Assembly: GCA_017744515.1 (NCBI GenBank)
Contig: JAGIBF010000033.1
Coordinates: 1 to 64,000, forward strand
Reading direction: 5' to 3'
DNA: 64,000 nucleotides
From: Niastella sp.
GTDB lineage: Bacteria; Bacteroidota; Bacteroidia; Chitinophagales; Chitinophagaceae
Under the pieces are notes generated by a model. That model saw nothing but the letters and a program-made list of their open reading frames with translations. It ran no database searches and was not told the DNA's origin. Shown here in pieces: positions 14,834-24,804 of this stretch. Within the stretch, counting starts at the first letter, position 1. Each line of letters starts with the position of its first letter. The translations under genes and the position numbers were made by a program.

Positions 14834-16972
14834 ATGAGATTAACAGGAACGTTATTGTTTTGCCTTGCCACCACGGCTGCTGCCTTCAGCCAGACCACGT
14901 ATACCAAACAAGTCAACACTTTTATAGGTACCGCGCCCATGACCGACCCCAGGATACTGGGCTATGAACTACCCCAGGGCTGGCGCTCCTGGGCCGGGCT
15001 CACGTTTCCCGGCAGCTCCCTCCCCAATGCCATGGTACAATTAAGCCCCATGACGGCCTATGGTTCCGGTGCAGGATACCAGTATGAGGATTCTACAATC
15101 CTCGGGTTCACCCACACCAATAAAGGACACTGGAACCTATGTAATATTCCGATCCTGCCTTTGTCACACACTGCTACATATCCCTTCAGCTCCCGCTTCT
15201 CGCACAAGAAAGAAAGCGCTGCACCTGGTTATTACCAGGTGTACCTGGATGATTATCAGGTGAACGTGGAACTGACTTCCACACTGCGTTGTGGTTATCA
15301 TAAATACGCCTTTAAAGACAATTCCAGCCGCAGGCTGTTGTTCGATCTGGGCAAGGCCAACAGCCGGGTAAATACCTGGCGCATCGAGCAGGCCGGCACC
15401 AACGTAGTGCAGGGTTTCCAGGGCGGTGAGAACGTTTACTTCTATGCGGTGATCAGTGCACCCATCGAAAAGCTCGACAAGATCGAAGAAGGGCAGCGCT
15501 CGGGTTATGCGTTGATCAACCTGGCCAATGGCAGTGCCGCACCGGTGGAGGTGAAAATAGGCTTGTCGTTCGTGAGTATGGACAATGCCCGTAAAAATCT
15601 GGAACAGGAGATCGGTAATAAAACGTTTGAAGATATCCGCAAAGCGGCCAATACTACCTGGGAAACTTTACTGTCATCCATCCAGGTAAAAGGCGGCACG
15701 CCTAAGCAAAAACAACTGTTCTACAGCTGTCTGTACCGCTCATTTCTGTGGCCTGCCCTGCGCAGTGATGTGAATGGAGAATATACCGATGCAAAGAGAA
15801 ATGTGATCAAAGGAGATTTTGCTTATTATACAGAACCTTCCCTGTGGGATACCTACCGCAATAAAGATGTGCTATTGGGATTGATCTCTCCACAGGTAAC
15901 ACTCGATGTGGTGAAATCGATGAAAGACGTGGGCGACAAGCGTGGTTTTATTCCTACTTTCTTCCATGGAGATCACGGCGCTTCTTCCATTGCCGGCGCT
16001 TACCTGCGCGGCATCGATCAGTTCGATATCAATGGCACCTACCAGTTGCTGCTGCGCAATGCCAATGTAGAAGGACCATCACGTCCGCGCCTGAAAGAAT
16101 ACATTGAAAAAGGTTACATCGCCGAGCCGGAGATCGCCAACCCGCATGTGGAAACAAAAGCAGCTGCCGGCGTGTCCAAAACGGTGGAGTATGCTTATGA
16201 TGATTACTCCGTGGCGCAGATCGCCAAAAAGCTGGGAGATACGGCCAACTACCGCATCCTGATGGAGCGTTCGAAGAACTATAAAAACATGTTCGACCCC
16301 TCCACCCGCTTCATGCGTGGCCGCCTGGCCAATGGTGATTGGGTAACTCCTTTCGATCCGCAATACCCTTACTACGAATACATGTACCGCGAAGCCAACG
16401 CCTGGCAGGTATCGTTCTTTGCGCCCCATGATATGCCCGGCCTCGTAGCCCTGTATGGCGGCAACAAAGGTTTTGAATCCAAGCTCGATTCCTTGTTCAC
16501 GCTGCCCTGGAATCCCAAACACATTGCGCGCAACGTGGAAACGATGATCGGCCAATATTGCCATGGCAACCAGCCCGATCATGAAGCACCCTTTGCGTAT
16601 TACTTCATCAATAAACCCGAGAAGTCGCAGAAGATCATCGATACCATCCTGAATACGTTGTACGGTATCGGAGATGACGGCCTGGCACTCTGCGGCATGG
16701 ATGATGCAGGCGAGATGTCGGCCTGGTACGTGTTCTGTGCACTGGGGTTGTACACTTTTTCAGCTACTGATCCTGAGTACCTGGTCACCGTACCTTTGTT
16801 CGACGAAGTGAAATGGAAAACCAGCACCGGCAAATGGCTCACCATCACCAAAACCGGCAAGGGCCGTAAGCTGCGCTCCATCAAAGTGAATGGCCGTGAA
16901 AATAAAGGCTACTTTGTACCCCATGACTTGTTTAAGAATGGCGGACAGGTTAATATCGCTACAGCGCCTTAG
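14834..16972 (+). CDS. Glycoside hydrolase family 92 (alpha-mannosidase-type)
   Basis: The ATG at 14834 gives 712 residues with a signal peptide (MRLTGTLLFCLATTAAAFSQ). GH92 features follow in order: VNTFIGTA near the N-terminus, SLPNAMVQLSPMTAYGSGAG with YQYEDSTILGFTHTNKGHW, the large N-terminal beta-sandwich, then the (alpha/alpha)6 catalytic part. That part carries SLWDTYRNKDVLLGL, FFHGDHGAS, HGNQPDHEAPFAYYFINKPE and the diagnostic CGMDDAGEMSAWYVFCALGLYTF near the C-terminus. GH92 enzymes are calcium-dependent exo-alpha-mannosidases that cleave host or yeast mannans and N-glycans outside the cell or in the periplasm. The exact linkage cannot be told from sequence. A sulfatase gene follows 92 bases downstream, suggesting joint action on a sulfated, mannose-containing glycan. 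Confidence 0.92.
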   Translation: MRLTGTLLFCLATTAAAFSQTTYTKQVNTFIGTAPMTDPRILGYELPQGWRSWAGLTFPGSSLPNAMVQLSPMTAYGSGAGYQYEDSTILGFTHTNKGHWNLCNIPILPLSHTATYPFSSRFSHKKESAAPGYYQVYLDDYQVNVELTSTLRCGYHKYAFKDNSSRRLLFDLGKANSRVNTWRIEQAGTNVVQGFQGGENVYFYAVISAPIEKLDKIEEGQRSGYALINLANGSAAPVEVKIGLSFVSMDNARKNLEQEIGNKTFEDIRKAANTTWETLLSSIQVKGGTPKQKQLFYSCLYRSFLWPALRSDVNGEYTDAKRNVIKGDFAYYTEPSLWDTYRNKDVLLGLISPQVTLDVVKSMKDVGDKRGFIPTFFHGDHGASSIAGAYLRGIDQFDINGTYQLLLRNANVEGPSRPRLKEYIEKGYIAEPEIANPHVETKAAAGVSKTVEYAYDDYSVAQIAKKLGDTANYRILMERSKNYKNMFDPSTRFMRGRLANGDWVTPFDPQYPYYEYMYREANAWQVSFFAPHDMPGLVALYGGNKGFESKLDSLFTLPWNPKHIARNVETMIGQYCHGNQPDHEAPFAYYFINKPEKSQKIIDTILNTLYGIGDDGLALCGMDDAGEMSAWYVFCALGLYTFSATDPEYLVTVPLFDEVKWKTSTGKWLTITKTGKGRKLRSIKVNGRENKGYFVPHDLFKNGGQVNIATAP

Positions 16973-17064
16973 ATTGAGACGTTCCGGAGAAAAAAGGAGA
17001 CAGATTGGTGAAGAGAAGCTATGCGGCAATTTTAATTTACCGGCTTTAACCGGCGATTGTTGAT

Positions 17065-18789
17065 ATGAAGCGATACAAACTCTACTCAGGTATACTGCTG
17101 GCGGCTGTTGGCATTGCTGCATTGGCGGCATGGAAACAGCAACCGCAAAAAGTTACTGCGGTGAAAGCAACAGCACCCAAGGCCGCACGGCCCAACATCA
17201 TTGTGATCATGGCCGATGACCTGGGCTTCTCTGATCTCGGTTGTTACGGTGGTGAAATAAAAACACCGAATATAGATTTCCTTGCGCAGCAAGGCATTCG
17301 CTACCGCCAATTTTATAATACTTCGCGTTGCTGTCCTACAAGGGCTTCATTATTGACCGGTTTGTACAATCACCAGGCAGGCATTGGTAAGATGACGGAA
17401 GATGAAGGCGAAGCAGGTTACTATGGACGCATCACCGAGAATACGGTGACCATTGCAGAAGTGCTGAAAGCTGTGGGTTACAACACGGCCATGTCGGGCA
17501 AATGGCATGTGTCCAATACCACCGTACAGTCTACACCGCAGGAGCAGCTCGACTGGCTCAACCATCGTAAGCAGTATGATTCATTCTCTCCCTTGTCTCA
17601 ATATCCTACCAACCGTGGCTTCGATAAGTTCTTTGGAACGATCTGGGGCGTGGTGGATTTTTATGATCCTTTTAGCCTGGTAAGTGGCACGACGCCGATC
17701 AATAATGTGCCATCGAATTATTACCACACCGATGCCATCAACGATACAGCCGTTGCATACATCCGGGAGTATGCAAGATCAAAAGACCCTTTCTTCCTGT
17801 ACGTATCCGAGAATGCGCCACATTGGCCATTGCAGGCAGGGCCGCAGGATATTGCCAAATACAAAGACACCTACAAAGGTGGATGGGATGCTATTCGCAA
17901 AGCGCGCTACGAGAAAATGATACAGCTGGGTCTCATCGACCCGAAGCAGACACCACTCTCCAAAAGATGGAACGACAACCTGAACTGGGAGAACAATCCC
18001 GATACGGCCTGGGACGCCATGGCGATGGCGGTACATGCTGCCATGATCGATCGCATGGACCAGGGCATTGGCCGCATCATACAGGCATTGAAAGAAACCA
18101 ATCAGTTGGATAACACACTTATTCTCTTCCTGTCCGACAACGGCGCCAGTGGTGAGAATGCCGCTAACTATGGGCCGGGCTTCGATCGTCCCAGTGCCAC
18201 GCGCGATGGACGCAAGATCATCTATGCTACCAAAAAGGAGGCAGCACCCGGTCCGCAAACAACCTATTCATCCATTGGTCCACGCTGGGCCAATGTGTCC
18301 AATACGCCGTACGCATTATGGAAAGCAGATTCGTATGAAGGCGGCTTGCACACACCCATGATCGCGTACTGGCCAAAAGGTATTAAAGCGAAGAAAGGCA
18401 GCTACTCCAATCATGTAGGCCATGTCATGGATTTCATGGCCACCTTCATGGAGCTATCTGGCGCCACTTATCCCACTACTTACAAGGGACATGCTATTCC
18501 GGCTACAACTGGTCTCAGCCTGGTGTCTTCTTTCAGTGGTAAACCATCTGCTGGTCATGCCACCTTATTCAACGAACATTTTGGTGCCCGCTACGCCCGT
18601 CAGGGCGACTGGAAGATCGTGTCCGGCGCAGGCAAAGACAGCACATGGAAACTCTTCAACCTGGCTGCCGACAGAACAGAAACTATTGATCTTGCTACAC
18701 AACATCCTGCCAAAGTTCAACAACTCGAGATCCTCTGGCGCCAATGGGCCAATACCCACAACGTGTTTCCCAAGCCGGGGAGGAAGTAG
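17065..18789 (+). CDS. Sulfatase (arylsulfatase-type, formylglycine-dependent)
   Basis: The 574-residue protein has an N-terminal hydrophobic signal or anchor (LYSGILLAAVGIAALAAW). It then opens the sulfatase core with RPNIIVIMADDLGFSDLGCYG, whose Asp pair binds calcium. The activation motif CCPTRASLLTG follows, with Cys89 the residue converted to formylglycine (C-x-P-x-R). Further core elements are SGKWHVSN, a LFLSDNGASGENAANYG segment (DN metal ligands) and the C-terminal WKLFNLAADRTETIDLA. Overall length and layout fit the S1 arylsulfatase family. Formylglycine formation needs an anaerobic or FGE-type maturase encoded elsewhere. It probably works with the GH92 enzyme upstream. Confidence 0.93.
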   Translation: MKRYKLYSGILLAAVGIAALAAWKQQPQKVTAVKATAPKAARPNIIVIMADDLGFSDLGCYGGEIKTPNIDFLAQQGIRYRQFYNTSRCCPTRASLLTGLYNHQAGIGKMTEDEGEAGYYGRITENTVTIAEVLKAVGYNTAMSGKWHVSNTTVQSTPQEQLDWLNHRKQYDSFSPLSQYPTNRGFDKFFGTIWGVVDFYDPFSLVSGTTPINNVPSNYYHTDAINDTAVAYIREYARSKDPFFLYVSENAPHWPLQAGPQDIAKYKDTYKGGWDAIRKARYEKMIQLGLIDPKQTPLSKRWNDNLNWENNPDTAWDAMAMAVHAAMIDRMDQGIGRIIQALKETNQLDNTLILFLSDNGASGENAANYGPGFDRPSATRDGRKIIYATKKEAAPGPQTTYSSIGPRWANVSNTPYALWKADSYEGGLHTPMIAYWPKGIKAKKGSYSNHVGHVMDFMATFMELSGATYPTTYKGHAIPATTGLSLVSSFSGKPSAGHATLFNEHFGARYARQGDWKIVSGAGKDSTWKLFNLAADRTETIDLATQHPAKVQQLEILWRQWANTHNVFPKPGRK

Positions 18790-18949
18790 TTACAGTTAAA
18801 ACGAATAATTTATTGCGGGTACACCTGTCGTTGCAAGGTAAAGACAGATGTAGCCTTATTATTATAATACGATAAATTCATATATTTATTGTTTTAAATG
18901 TATGACGTGCTATTAGTGAGAATATGGTCCAATACAAATCAAAACCGCA

Positions 18950-20533
18950 ATGAGTAATATTGATAAGTCTTATTTTATCCTTCTTGAAAGTCTGAAGGAA
19001 AAGATTAGAGTTACAAAGCAAACAGCAGTCCTGGCAATTAATAAGCAAATACTAATTGCTTATTGGGAGATTGGCAATGTTATTTTACAGCAGCAGCAGA
19101 AGGAAGGGTGGGGAACGAAAGTAATTGATAGGTTGAGGATAGATTTGATAACGGAGTTTCCTGATATGAAGGGGCTTTCTATTAGGAATATCAAATACAT
19201 GAGAGCTTTCGCAGGTGCTTGGCCTGAATTTGTGCAACATGCTGCTGCACAAATTTATCATGCTGAAAATCAGTCAGATATAATTGTGCAACATGCTGCT
19301 GCACAATTGCCTTGGGTACATCACCAAGTTATTTTGGATAAAATAAAGGGCCAGCAAGAGCGAATATTTTATGTGAAAAAAGCAGTGGAACATGGTTGGA
19401 GCCGGAACATACTTATTCAAAACATCAATAGCCAGCTTCACTTAAGGCAAGGACAGGCCATTACAAATTTTAGCTACACATTACCACCTGCACAATCTGA
19501 TCTGGCACGTGAAACCTTGAAAAATCCTTATTTATTTGATTTTTTGGGTATGACGGCAGAGATGCAGGAGCGTGATCTGGAAAAGGCTCTTGTGCAGCAC
19601 ATGAAAAAGTTCATGCTGGAACTTGGTCGTGGGTTTTCTTATGTAGGCAATCAGTATAATTTAAATGTACAAGGGGATGAGTTTTTTCTTGATCTGTTGT
19701 TTTTCAATTACCGTTTAGATTGCTTTGTAGTCTTTGAGTTAAAAACAGGAGAGTTTAGACCGGAATATTCAGGCAAGCTGAATTTCTATATCAACACAGT
19801 AGATGAGCAGATTAAATTATCCCACCATAAACCTACAATAGGGGTACTACTTTGTAAAACGCCTAATGAAACCATGGTAAAGTACGCTTTAAAAGGGATC
19901 GATACTCCAATGGGGGTTGCTGAATATGAATTGACCACTGCGTTACCGAGACAATTGAAAGGGGAAATGCCAACAGTAGAAGAGTTTGAAATGGAAATAG
20001 ATAAAGAAGCAGGAGTAATACAAAGGTCATTAGACTTAAAGAAAAACAAACTGAAGGGAATATTGAGCAGATTAAAAGGAGAGGAAATAAAGAAAGCCAA
20101 AACTAATTCGGATATCCAATACTTGTTTGAACATGTTGTATTACCTATCAAAAAGCAAGTACAGGACATCCTGCATACGGAGTTAGACTTGTTTGCCAGA
20201 AAAGAGTTTCAATTGCGTATCAACAATACGAGTCATCCTTTTTTTACTTTGCAGGATTTGGAAGCCGGGCTTCTCAACAGAGAAAACATCTGGATTTTGG
20301 GGTTTGAAATATTTCTGGATGGATTCAAGCCTGCAGGAACCAATGCATTATCCGTTAGAGCAGAAATGTTGATTGAAGTATTTGACTATAAATACCTGCT
20401 TAGGATGCAGAATAATAGTACTGAGTATTTGTATCACTACCAATGGACGGAGGATGATTTGGGGCAAACAGCAGAACAATTGAGCGAATCGGTTTTGGAT
20501 TTAATTAATAGTAAACTTGAAAGCATCTCTTAA
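18950..20533 (+). CDS. YhcG/DUF1016-type PDDEXK nuclease-like protein with extra C-terminal region
   Basis: The 527-residue protein begins with the DUF1016 N-terminal domain (INKQILIAYWEIGNVILQQQ, WGTKVIDRLRIDL, GLSIRNIKYMRAF). The PDDEXK-type nuclease domain follows at about residues 190-330: DFLGM, VGNQYNLNVQGDEFFLDLLF, FVVFELKTGEF (acidic and ELK catalytic residues), GKLNFYINTVDEQIK and PTIGVLLCK. Typical members are about 340-380 residues; the remaining 170 residues (IQRSLDLKKNKLKGILSRLK onward) are an extra, partly helical then beta-rich region I do not recognise. A short tandem duplication, VQHAAAQ, occurs twice between the two domains. The family is often near restriction or mobile genes; here it stands alone. 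Confidence 0.85.
   Translation: MSNIDKSYFILLESLKEKIRVTKQTAVLAINKQILIAYWEIGNVILQQQQKEGWGTKVIDRLRIDLITEFPDMKGLSIRNIKYMRAFAGAWPEFVQHAAAQIYHAENQSDIIVQHAAAQLPWVHHQVILDKIKGQQERIFYVKKAVEHGWSRNILIQNINSQLHLRQGQAITNFSYTLPPAQSDLARETLKNPYLFDFLGMTAEMQERDLEKALVQHMKKFMLELGRGFSYVGNQYNLNVQGDEFFLDLLFFNYRLDCFVVFELKTGEFRPEYSGKLNFYINTVDEQIKLSHHKPTIGVLLCKTPNETMVKYALKGIDTPMGVAEYELTTALPRQLKGEMPTVEEFEMEIDKEAGVIQRSLDLKKNKLKGILSRLKGEEIKKAKTNSDIQYLFEHVVLPIKKQVQDILHTELDLFARKEFQLRINNTSHPFFTLQDLEAGLLNRENIWILGFEIFLDGFKPAGTNALSVRAEMLIEVFDYKYLLRMQNNSTEYLYHYQWTEDDLGQTAEQLSESVLDLINSKLESIS
19227..19312. repeat. Two palindromic hairpin units inside the YhcG-like gene
   Basis: AATTTGTGCA and TGCACAAATT flank the 9-base spacer ACATGCTGC at about 19227-19255. 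A second unit of the same design, with 9-base arms (AATTGTGCA/TGCACAATT) and the identical spacer, lies at about 19282-19308. Both encode VQHAAAQ in frame, so the gene stays open. Confidence 0.7.
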
Positions 20534-20682
20534 GTGGTACTTATTGGTTAAAAACAGTGCTCCCTTGGTTAATATCTGACATATGCAAACCGGCGCATTA
20601 TGTATGCGGCGGTATTATCTGACAACCGGTTTTTGGTGCAACCGCTTCTATGCCGATCTTCGCGGCAAACCAACTATCGCAC

Positions 20683-23232
20683 ATGAGGAAGAACTGCTTC
20701 TTATTGCTGTTGTTGGCCGCTGCAACAGCTACTGCATCTGCCCAACAAACCCCGGTTACGAAAGCTAACTATCAGCAAGCCGCAAGGTTTGCACCCCGCA
20801 AACTCGACAAACTTATTTTCAGCACCAGCGTCGATCCACACTGGCTTAAAAAGAGCGACCGTTTCTGGTACACGTACGAAACCACCGATGGACGTAAATG
20901 GTACATCGTTGATCCTGTGAAAGGAGAGAAGAAAGTGATGTTCGACAACGCCGACCTGGCCGCCAAGATCACCCGCATCGTGAAAGATCCCTTCGATGCC
21001 CAACACCTTGGCCTCGACAGTCTCCGCTTCATCAAAGATGAGAACTGGATACAGTTTGAAGTAAGAAGCACGCTCGACGTAGAGAAGAAAGATTCTGCTA
21101 CTACTGTCAGCGGCAGAAGAGGCGGGCCAGCTACGGCAGCTCCCGCACGCGACAGGAAAGTATTTTATTTTGAATACAATCTTACTACGGGCGAGCTGAT
21201 CGAACTGCCCGACTTCAAAAAGCCCAGGCGCAAACCCGGCTGGGCCAATATATCTCCTGATGGCAACACCATCCTCTTTAGCCGCAATTTCAACCTCTAC
21301 TGGATGGACAAAGCCAATTATGAAAAGGCCCTGGTAAAAGAAGATGACAGCACCATCGTGGACCATGCCATTACTACCGATGGCGTAGAATACTACAGCT
21401 ATGGCGGCGGTGGAATGAATGAGAACAACGTAGACAAAGAAAAGAATAAAGACAAGCGCAAATCAGTACAGGCATATTGGTCTGCCGACTCCAAACACTT
21501 TGCCATGACGCGCACCGACAGCAGAAGGGTAAAAGAGCTGTGGGTGATCAATTCGCTGTCTGATCCGCGGCCTACGCTGGAAACCTACAAATACATGATG
21601 CCCGGTGAAAAAGAGTCGCCGGTAGATCACCTTTACCTGTTTGATGCTACTGCCAAAACCGGTAAGGAAATGCAGGTGTCGCAGTTTAAAGACCAGGACC
21701 TGAATATCTGGACGGAGCCTGCCGTAGCCAAAGAACGTGATGATGACTGGCGTCCTTCCAAATGGTTGGGTAATAACAATAAATTCTATTTCACCCGTAC
21801 GGGTCGTGACCTGAAGAAAATAGACGTATGTGTGGTAGATATCAATACCGGCACGGTGAAGCCACTCATCGAAGAGCGATTCAATACCTACATTGAAATA
21901 CGCAGGGTAGGCCTGGTGAATGAAGGCAAAGAGATGATCCACTGGAGTGAGCGCGATGGCTGGGCCCACCTGTACCTGTATGATGAAAATGGTAAATTGA
22001 AAAACCAGATCACTTCAGGCCCCTGGCACGTAGACAATATCCTGGGCATTGATGAAGCCAAACGCGTAGTGTTCTTTGCTGCCAATGGCCGCGAAGCCAA
22101 CGAAGACCCTTATTATCTGCACGCTTACCGCGTGAACTTCGACGGTACGGGGTTGAAACTGTTGAATCCCGGCGAGTTTGAACACGCCATGAACATCAAC
22201 GACAACGAGACCTTCTTTGTAGATAATTTCTCCCGCGTTAATACAGTACCTAAATCTGTATTGTATGCTGCCGATGGCCGCAAGGTGATGGACCTGGAGA
22301 CTGCAGATCTGTCTTCCCTGATGGCAACAGGTTATAAATTTCCACAGCCTTTCAAAGTGAAGGCTGATGATGGTATTACAGATATCTATGGCGTACTCTA
22401 TAAACCCATGGATTTCGATTCTGCTAAAAAGTATCCGGTGATCGAGTATGTATATCCCGGCCCGCAAACAGAAGCGGTGAACAAAGCATTTGGCCGCTCG
22501 ATGGACCGCACCGACAGGCTGGCGAACCTTGGCTTCATCGTCATCACGATGGGCAACCGTGGTGGCCACCCATCCCGCAGCAAATGGTACCACAACTTTG
22601 GTTATGGCAACCTGCGCGATTATGGATTGGCTGATAAGAAAGCAGCTGCCGAACAACTGGCGGATCGCTATCCCTGGTTTGATGTAGACCGTGTAGGCAT
22701 CCACGGGCACTCAGGCGGTGGCTTCATGAGCACAGCTGCGATGTTGGTGTATCCCGACTTCTTCAAAGTAGCGGTATCTTCTTCCGGCAACCACGACAAT
22801 GCGGTGTACAACCGTTGGTGGAGTGAACAACACCACGGTGTAAAGGAAACGATCGGCGATAAAAAAGATACCAGCTTTGTATACAACATCGACAAGAACC
22901 AGGACCTGGCAAAGAACCTGAAAGGACACCTGATGCTCACTACGGGCGATATCGACAACAACGTACACCCTGCAGGCACGATCCGTGTGGCCAATGCGCT
23001 CATTCGCGCCAACAAGCGTTTTGATCTGGTGATATTGCCCGGTCAGCGCCATGGATATGCAGATATGACGGAATGGTTCTTCTGGCGCATGGCCGATTAT
23101 TTCACCTTGCACCTGATGGGCGATACTTCTGAAAGGCCGGTGGATATAGAACAGATCAACCGCGAACTACAACAGGGTGGAAGCAGCGGAGGTAGCGGCA
23201 GGAGAGGCCCCGAAACAGAAGAAGAATGGTAA
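20683..23232 (+). CDS. S9 family peptidase, dipeptidyl peptidase IV-like
   Basis: The ATG at 20683 gives 849 residues with a signal peptide (MRKNCFLLLLLAAATATASA, then QQ). The N-terminal part is the DPP-IV-type beta-propeller (DRFWYTYETTDGRKWYIVDP, PDGNTILFSRNFNLYWMD, WTEPAVAKERDDDW). The C-terminal alpha/beta-hydrolase domain carries the nucleophile Ser677 in GIHGHSGGGFMS, the Asp in TGDIDNNVHP and the His in LPGQRHGYAD. A disordered Gly/Ser-rich tail ends the protein. The enzyme removes N-terminal dipeptides, probably from peptides reaching the periplasm. A bidirectional terminator separates it from the convergent gene. Confidence 0.92.
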   Translation: MRKNCFLLLLLAAATATASAQQTPVTKANYQQAARFAPRKLDKLIFSTSVDPHWLKKSDRFWYTYETTDGRKWYIVDPVKGEKKVMFDNADLAAKITRIVKDPFDAQHLGLDSLRFIKDENWIQFEVRSTLDVEKKDSATTVSGRRGGPATAAPARDRKVFYFEYNLTTGELIELPDFKKPRRKPGWANISPDGNTILFSRNFNLYWMDKANYEKALVKEDDSTIVDHAITTDGVEYYSYGGGGMNENNVDKEKNKDKRKSVQAYWSADSKHFAMTRTDSRRVKELWVINSLSDPRPTLETYKYMMPGEKESPVDHLYLFDATAKTGKEMQVSQFKDQDLNIWTEPAVAKERDDDWRPSKWLGNNNKFYFTRTGRDLKKIDVCVVDINTGTVKPLIEERFNTYIEIRRVGLVNEGKEMIHWSERDGWAHLYLYDENGKLKNQITSGPWHVDNILGIDEAKRVVFFAANGREANEDPYYLHAYRVNFDGTGLKLLNPGEFEHAMNINDNETFFVDNFSRVNTVPKSVLYAADGRKVMDLETADLSSLMATGYKFPQPFKVKADDGITDIYGVLYKPMDFDSAKKYPVIEYVYPGPQTEAVNKAFGRSMDRTDRLANLGFIVITMGNRGGHPSRSKWYHNFGYGNLRDYGLADKKAAAEQLADRYPWFDVDRVGIHGHSGGGFMSTAAMLVYPDFFKVAVSSSGNHDNAVYNRWWSEQHHGVKETIGDKKDTSFVYNIDKNQDLAKNLKGHLMLTTGDIDNNVHPAGTIRVANALIRANKRFDLVILPGQRHGYADMTEWFFWRMADYFTLHLMGDTSERPVDIEQINRELQQGGSSGGSGRRGPETEEEW

Positions 23233-23253
23233 ATACAACAGCCATTTATAACA

Positions 23254-23284
23254 AAGCCCCGCTCACATTTATGAGCGGGGCTTT
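23254..23284. terminator. Bidirectional terminator between convergent genes
   Basis: AAGCCCCGCTCA and TGAGCGGGGCTT form a perfect 12-bp stem around CATTTA, with A and T runs on the two sides. It serves the S9 peptidase gene and the DUF418 gene. Confidence 0.88.
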
Positions 23285-23297
23285 TGCTGTATGCTGA

Positions 23298-24530
23298 TCA
23301 ACGGGCATTGCGGTAAGTCCATCGGCGCCACCATGTTTCCATTGGTCCCATTGAATAATGCTTCAGGTACCAATTGCTATACACAACCTGTACTATATAG
23401 ATCAGCAGGGCTACACCCAATGCTGCGGCCAGACTGAGGCGGCCTGCCAGGCCAATGGCATAGCCATAAAATAGTAACATGCACAGAATGGTTTGGGCAA
23501 GGTAATTGGTAAGGCCGAGCCGGCCTGTTTGTGCGATCCATCGTATCAATGGCGAACGTCCCCGGTTGGCTATATTTGTCAGCAACAAGAGGTATACAAA
23601 GGTAAGCAGGGGCGTGGCAATGAATTCGGCAATGGAACGAAGCAGCTTTTCATATGCGCTAAGAGCAGCTGGCAATAATTGTACCTGCAACAGATCGATG
23701 CAGGCGAATGCTTTCAATACAACGGCAACAGGTGCTATGCGCCATGCCCATCGCGTAAGGCGGGGCTGCCAGGTTGTAAACTCACGGAACAGATTTAGCT
23801 TACCTGCTATCAGGCCCAGCAGGAACATGATCTCATAATGTGCAAAGCCGGAAAGTCCACTCATGGCCGACATGATCCATAACATGGCCACGCCTAATTT
23901 TTGTAATGACAATACTGCTGTAAACGAACCATGCTGCCAGGTGTTCACTACCTGCATGATCACTTTGTCCATCTCCGGGTCAGGTGCTTCACTGCCGGAA
24001 CTCATCAGCGTTTTGATCAATTGAAACAGGATCACCCATGCCGTGAGGCCCACGATCCATTTCCATATCGTGGCAATGGACCGCTTGTTGAAATACAACA
24101 AGGTAAAACCCAGCAGGGCATATTTATGCAGTATATCACCAAACCAGAAAAGGAAAGCATGTATCAACCCCAATAACAACAATATCCAGAGGCGGCGCCT
24201 GAAGAGCGGTGCGGATGGCTGGCCCGCTACCTGTGTTTTTTGCATGATCATGTAAAAGCCGAGGCCAAACAGAAAGCTGTAAATGGTGTAAAACTGTCCT
24301 TTTACAAACAGGTGTACCAGAAACTGCAGCGGGCCGTAAGAGCCGGGCGTATCCAGCGACAGGGCATATACCTGCTCCGGCCGCAGGAAGGCAAAGAGGG
24401 CATAGGTTTGTATATTGTACAGAAGGATGCCTGCAAGAGCAACACCGCGAATGAAATCGATGGGCAATAGACGACTGGCATGGCCCACATCATTCAGGCC
24501 TTCTGGTGAAAAACGGGTAGTTGGGGGCAT
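23298..24530 (-). CDS. DUF418 domain-containing membrane protein
   Basis: The 410-residue protein opens with [20 protein letters not shown], the hallmark of the DUF418 family (often annotated YeiB-like). Eight or more hydrophobic helices follow, with conserved family elements [40 protein letters not shown] and a DIL motif. The C-terminal DUF418 part has [20 protein letters not shown] and [12 protein letters not shown] at the end. It sits in the cytoplasmic membrane; the function is not known, though the fold is related to acyltransferase-3-type membrane enzymes. It is divergent from the AraC regulator, separated by 274 bases with no further gene. Confidence 0.9.
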   Translation of the reverse strand: MPPTTRFSPEGLNDVGHASRLLPIDFIRGVALAGILLYNIQTYALFAFLRPEQVYALSLDTPGSYGPLQFLVHLFVKGQFYTIYSFLFGLGFYMIMQKTQVAGQPSAPLFRRRLWILLLLGLIHAFLFWFGDILHKYALLGFTLLYFNKRSIATIWKWIVGLTAWVILFQLIKTLMSSGSEAPDPEMDKVIMQVVNTWQHGSFTAVLSLQKLGVAMLWIMSAMSGLSGFAHYEIMFLLGLIAGKLNLFREFTTWQPRLTRWAWRIAPVAVVLKAFACIDLLQVQLLPAALSAYEKLLRSIAEFIATPLLTFVYLLLLTNIANRGRSPLIRWIAQTGRLGLTNYLAQTILCMLLFYGYAIGLAGRLSLAAALGVALLIYIVQVVYSNWYLKHYSMGPMETWWRRWTYRNAR

Positions 24531-24767
24531 AGTTTGGGGGATTGCTTCGTAAGGTAACGTAAATGCATATAGCAGTACAGTTTTATTGATATCTTTATTA
24601 CGAAGGCTTCCTGCTAAAGCTATTAAGAAAAAATATACTGCATGCTGTGCTGTTCTGAGAAAAGGAGGGTGTAATGCGACAGTGCATACCGTCGGGTTTC
24701 ATTGGTTATTTGACAAAAATCACATAAACATGTCGCTTTTCTTCAATGGCATGCCAGATGGGGCTGT

Positions 24768-24775
24768 TATCTTTG
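24768..24775 (+). promoter_or_regulatory. Candidate -7 element (TATCTTTG) for the AraC-family gene
   Basis: TATCTTTG fits TAnnTTTG exactly and lies 30 bases before the ATG at 24805. No clear TTTG -33 box is at the usual distance. Confidence 0.4.
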
Positions 24776-24804
24776 CGTCCGTGGTGATAATCATCTGTTG
24801 AATT

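Noticed and set aside
14326..14940. 204-codon minus-strand frame across the 14401 gene and GH92 start
   Set aside because: It spans a gene and a promoter region on the other strand and shows no domain.
19227..19312. CRISPR-like repeats
   Set aside because: There are only two units, coding in frame within a gene, and no spacers of regular size.
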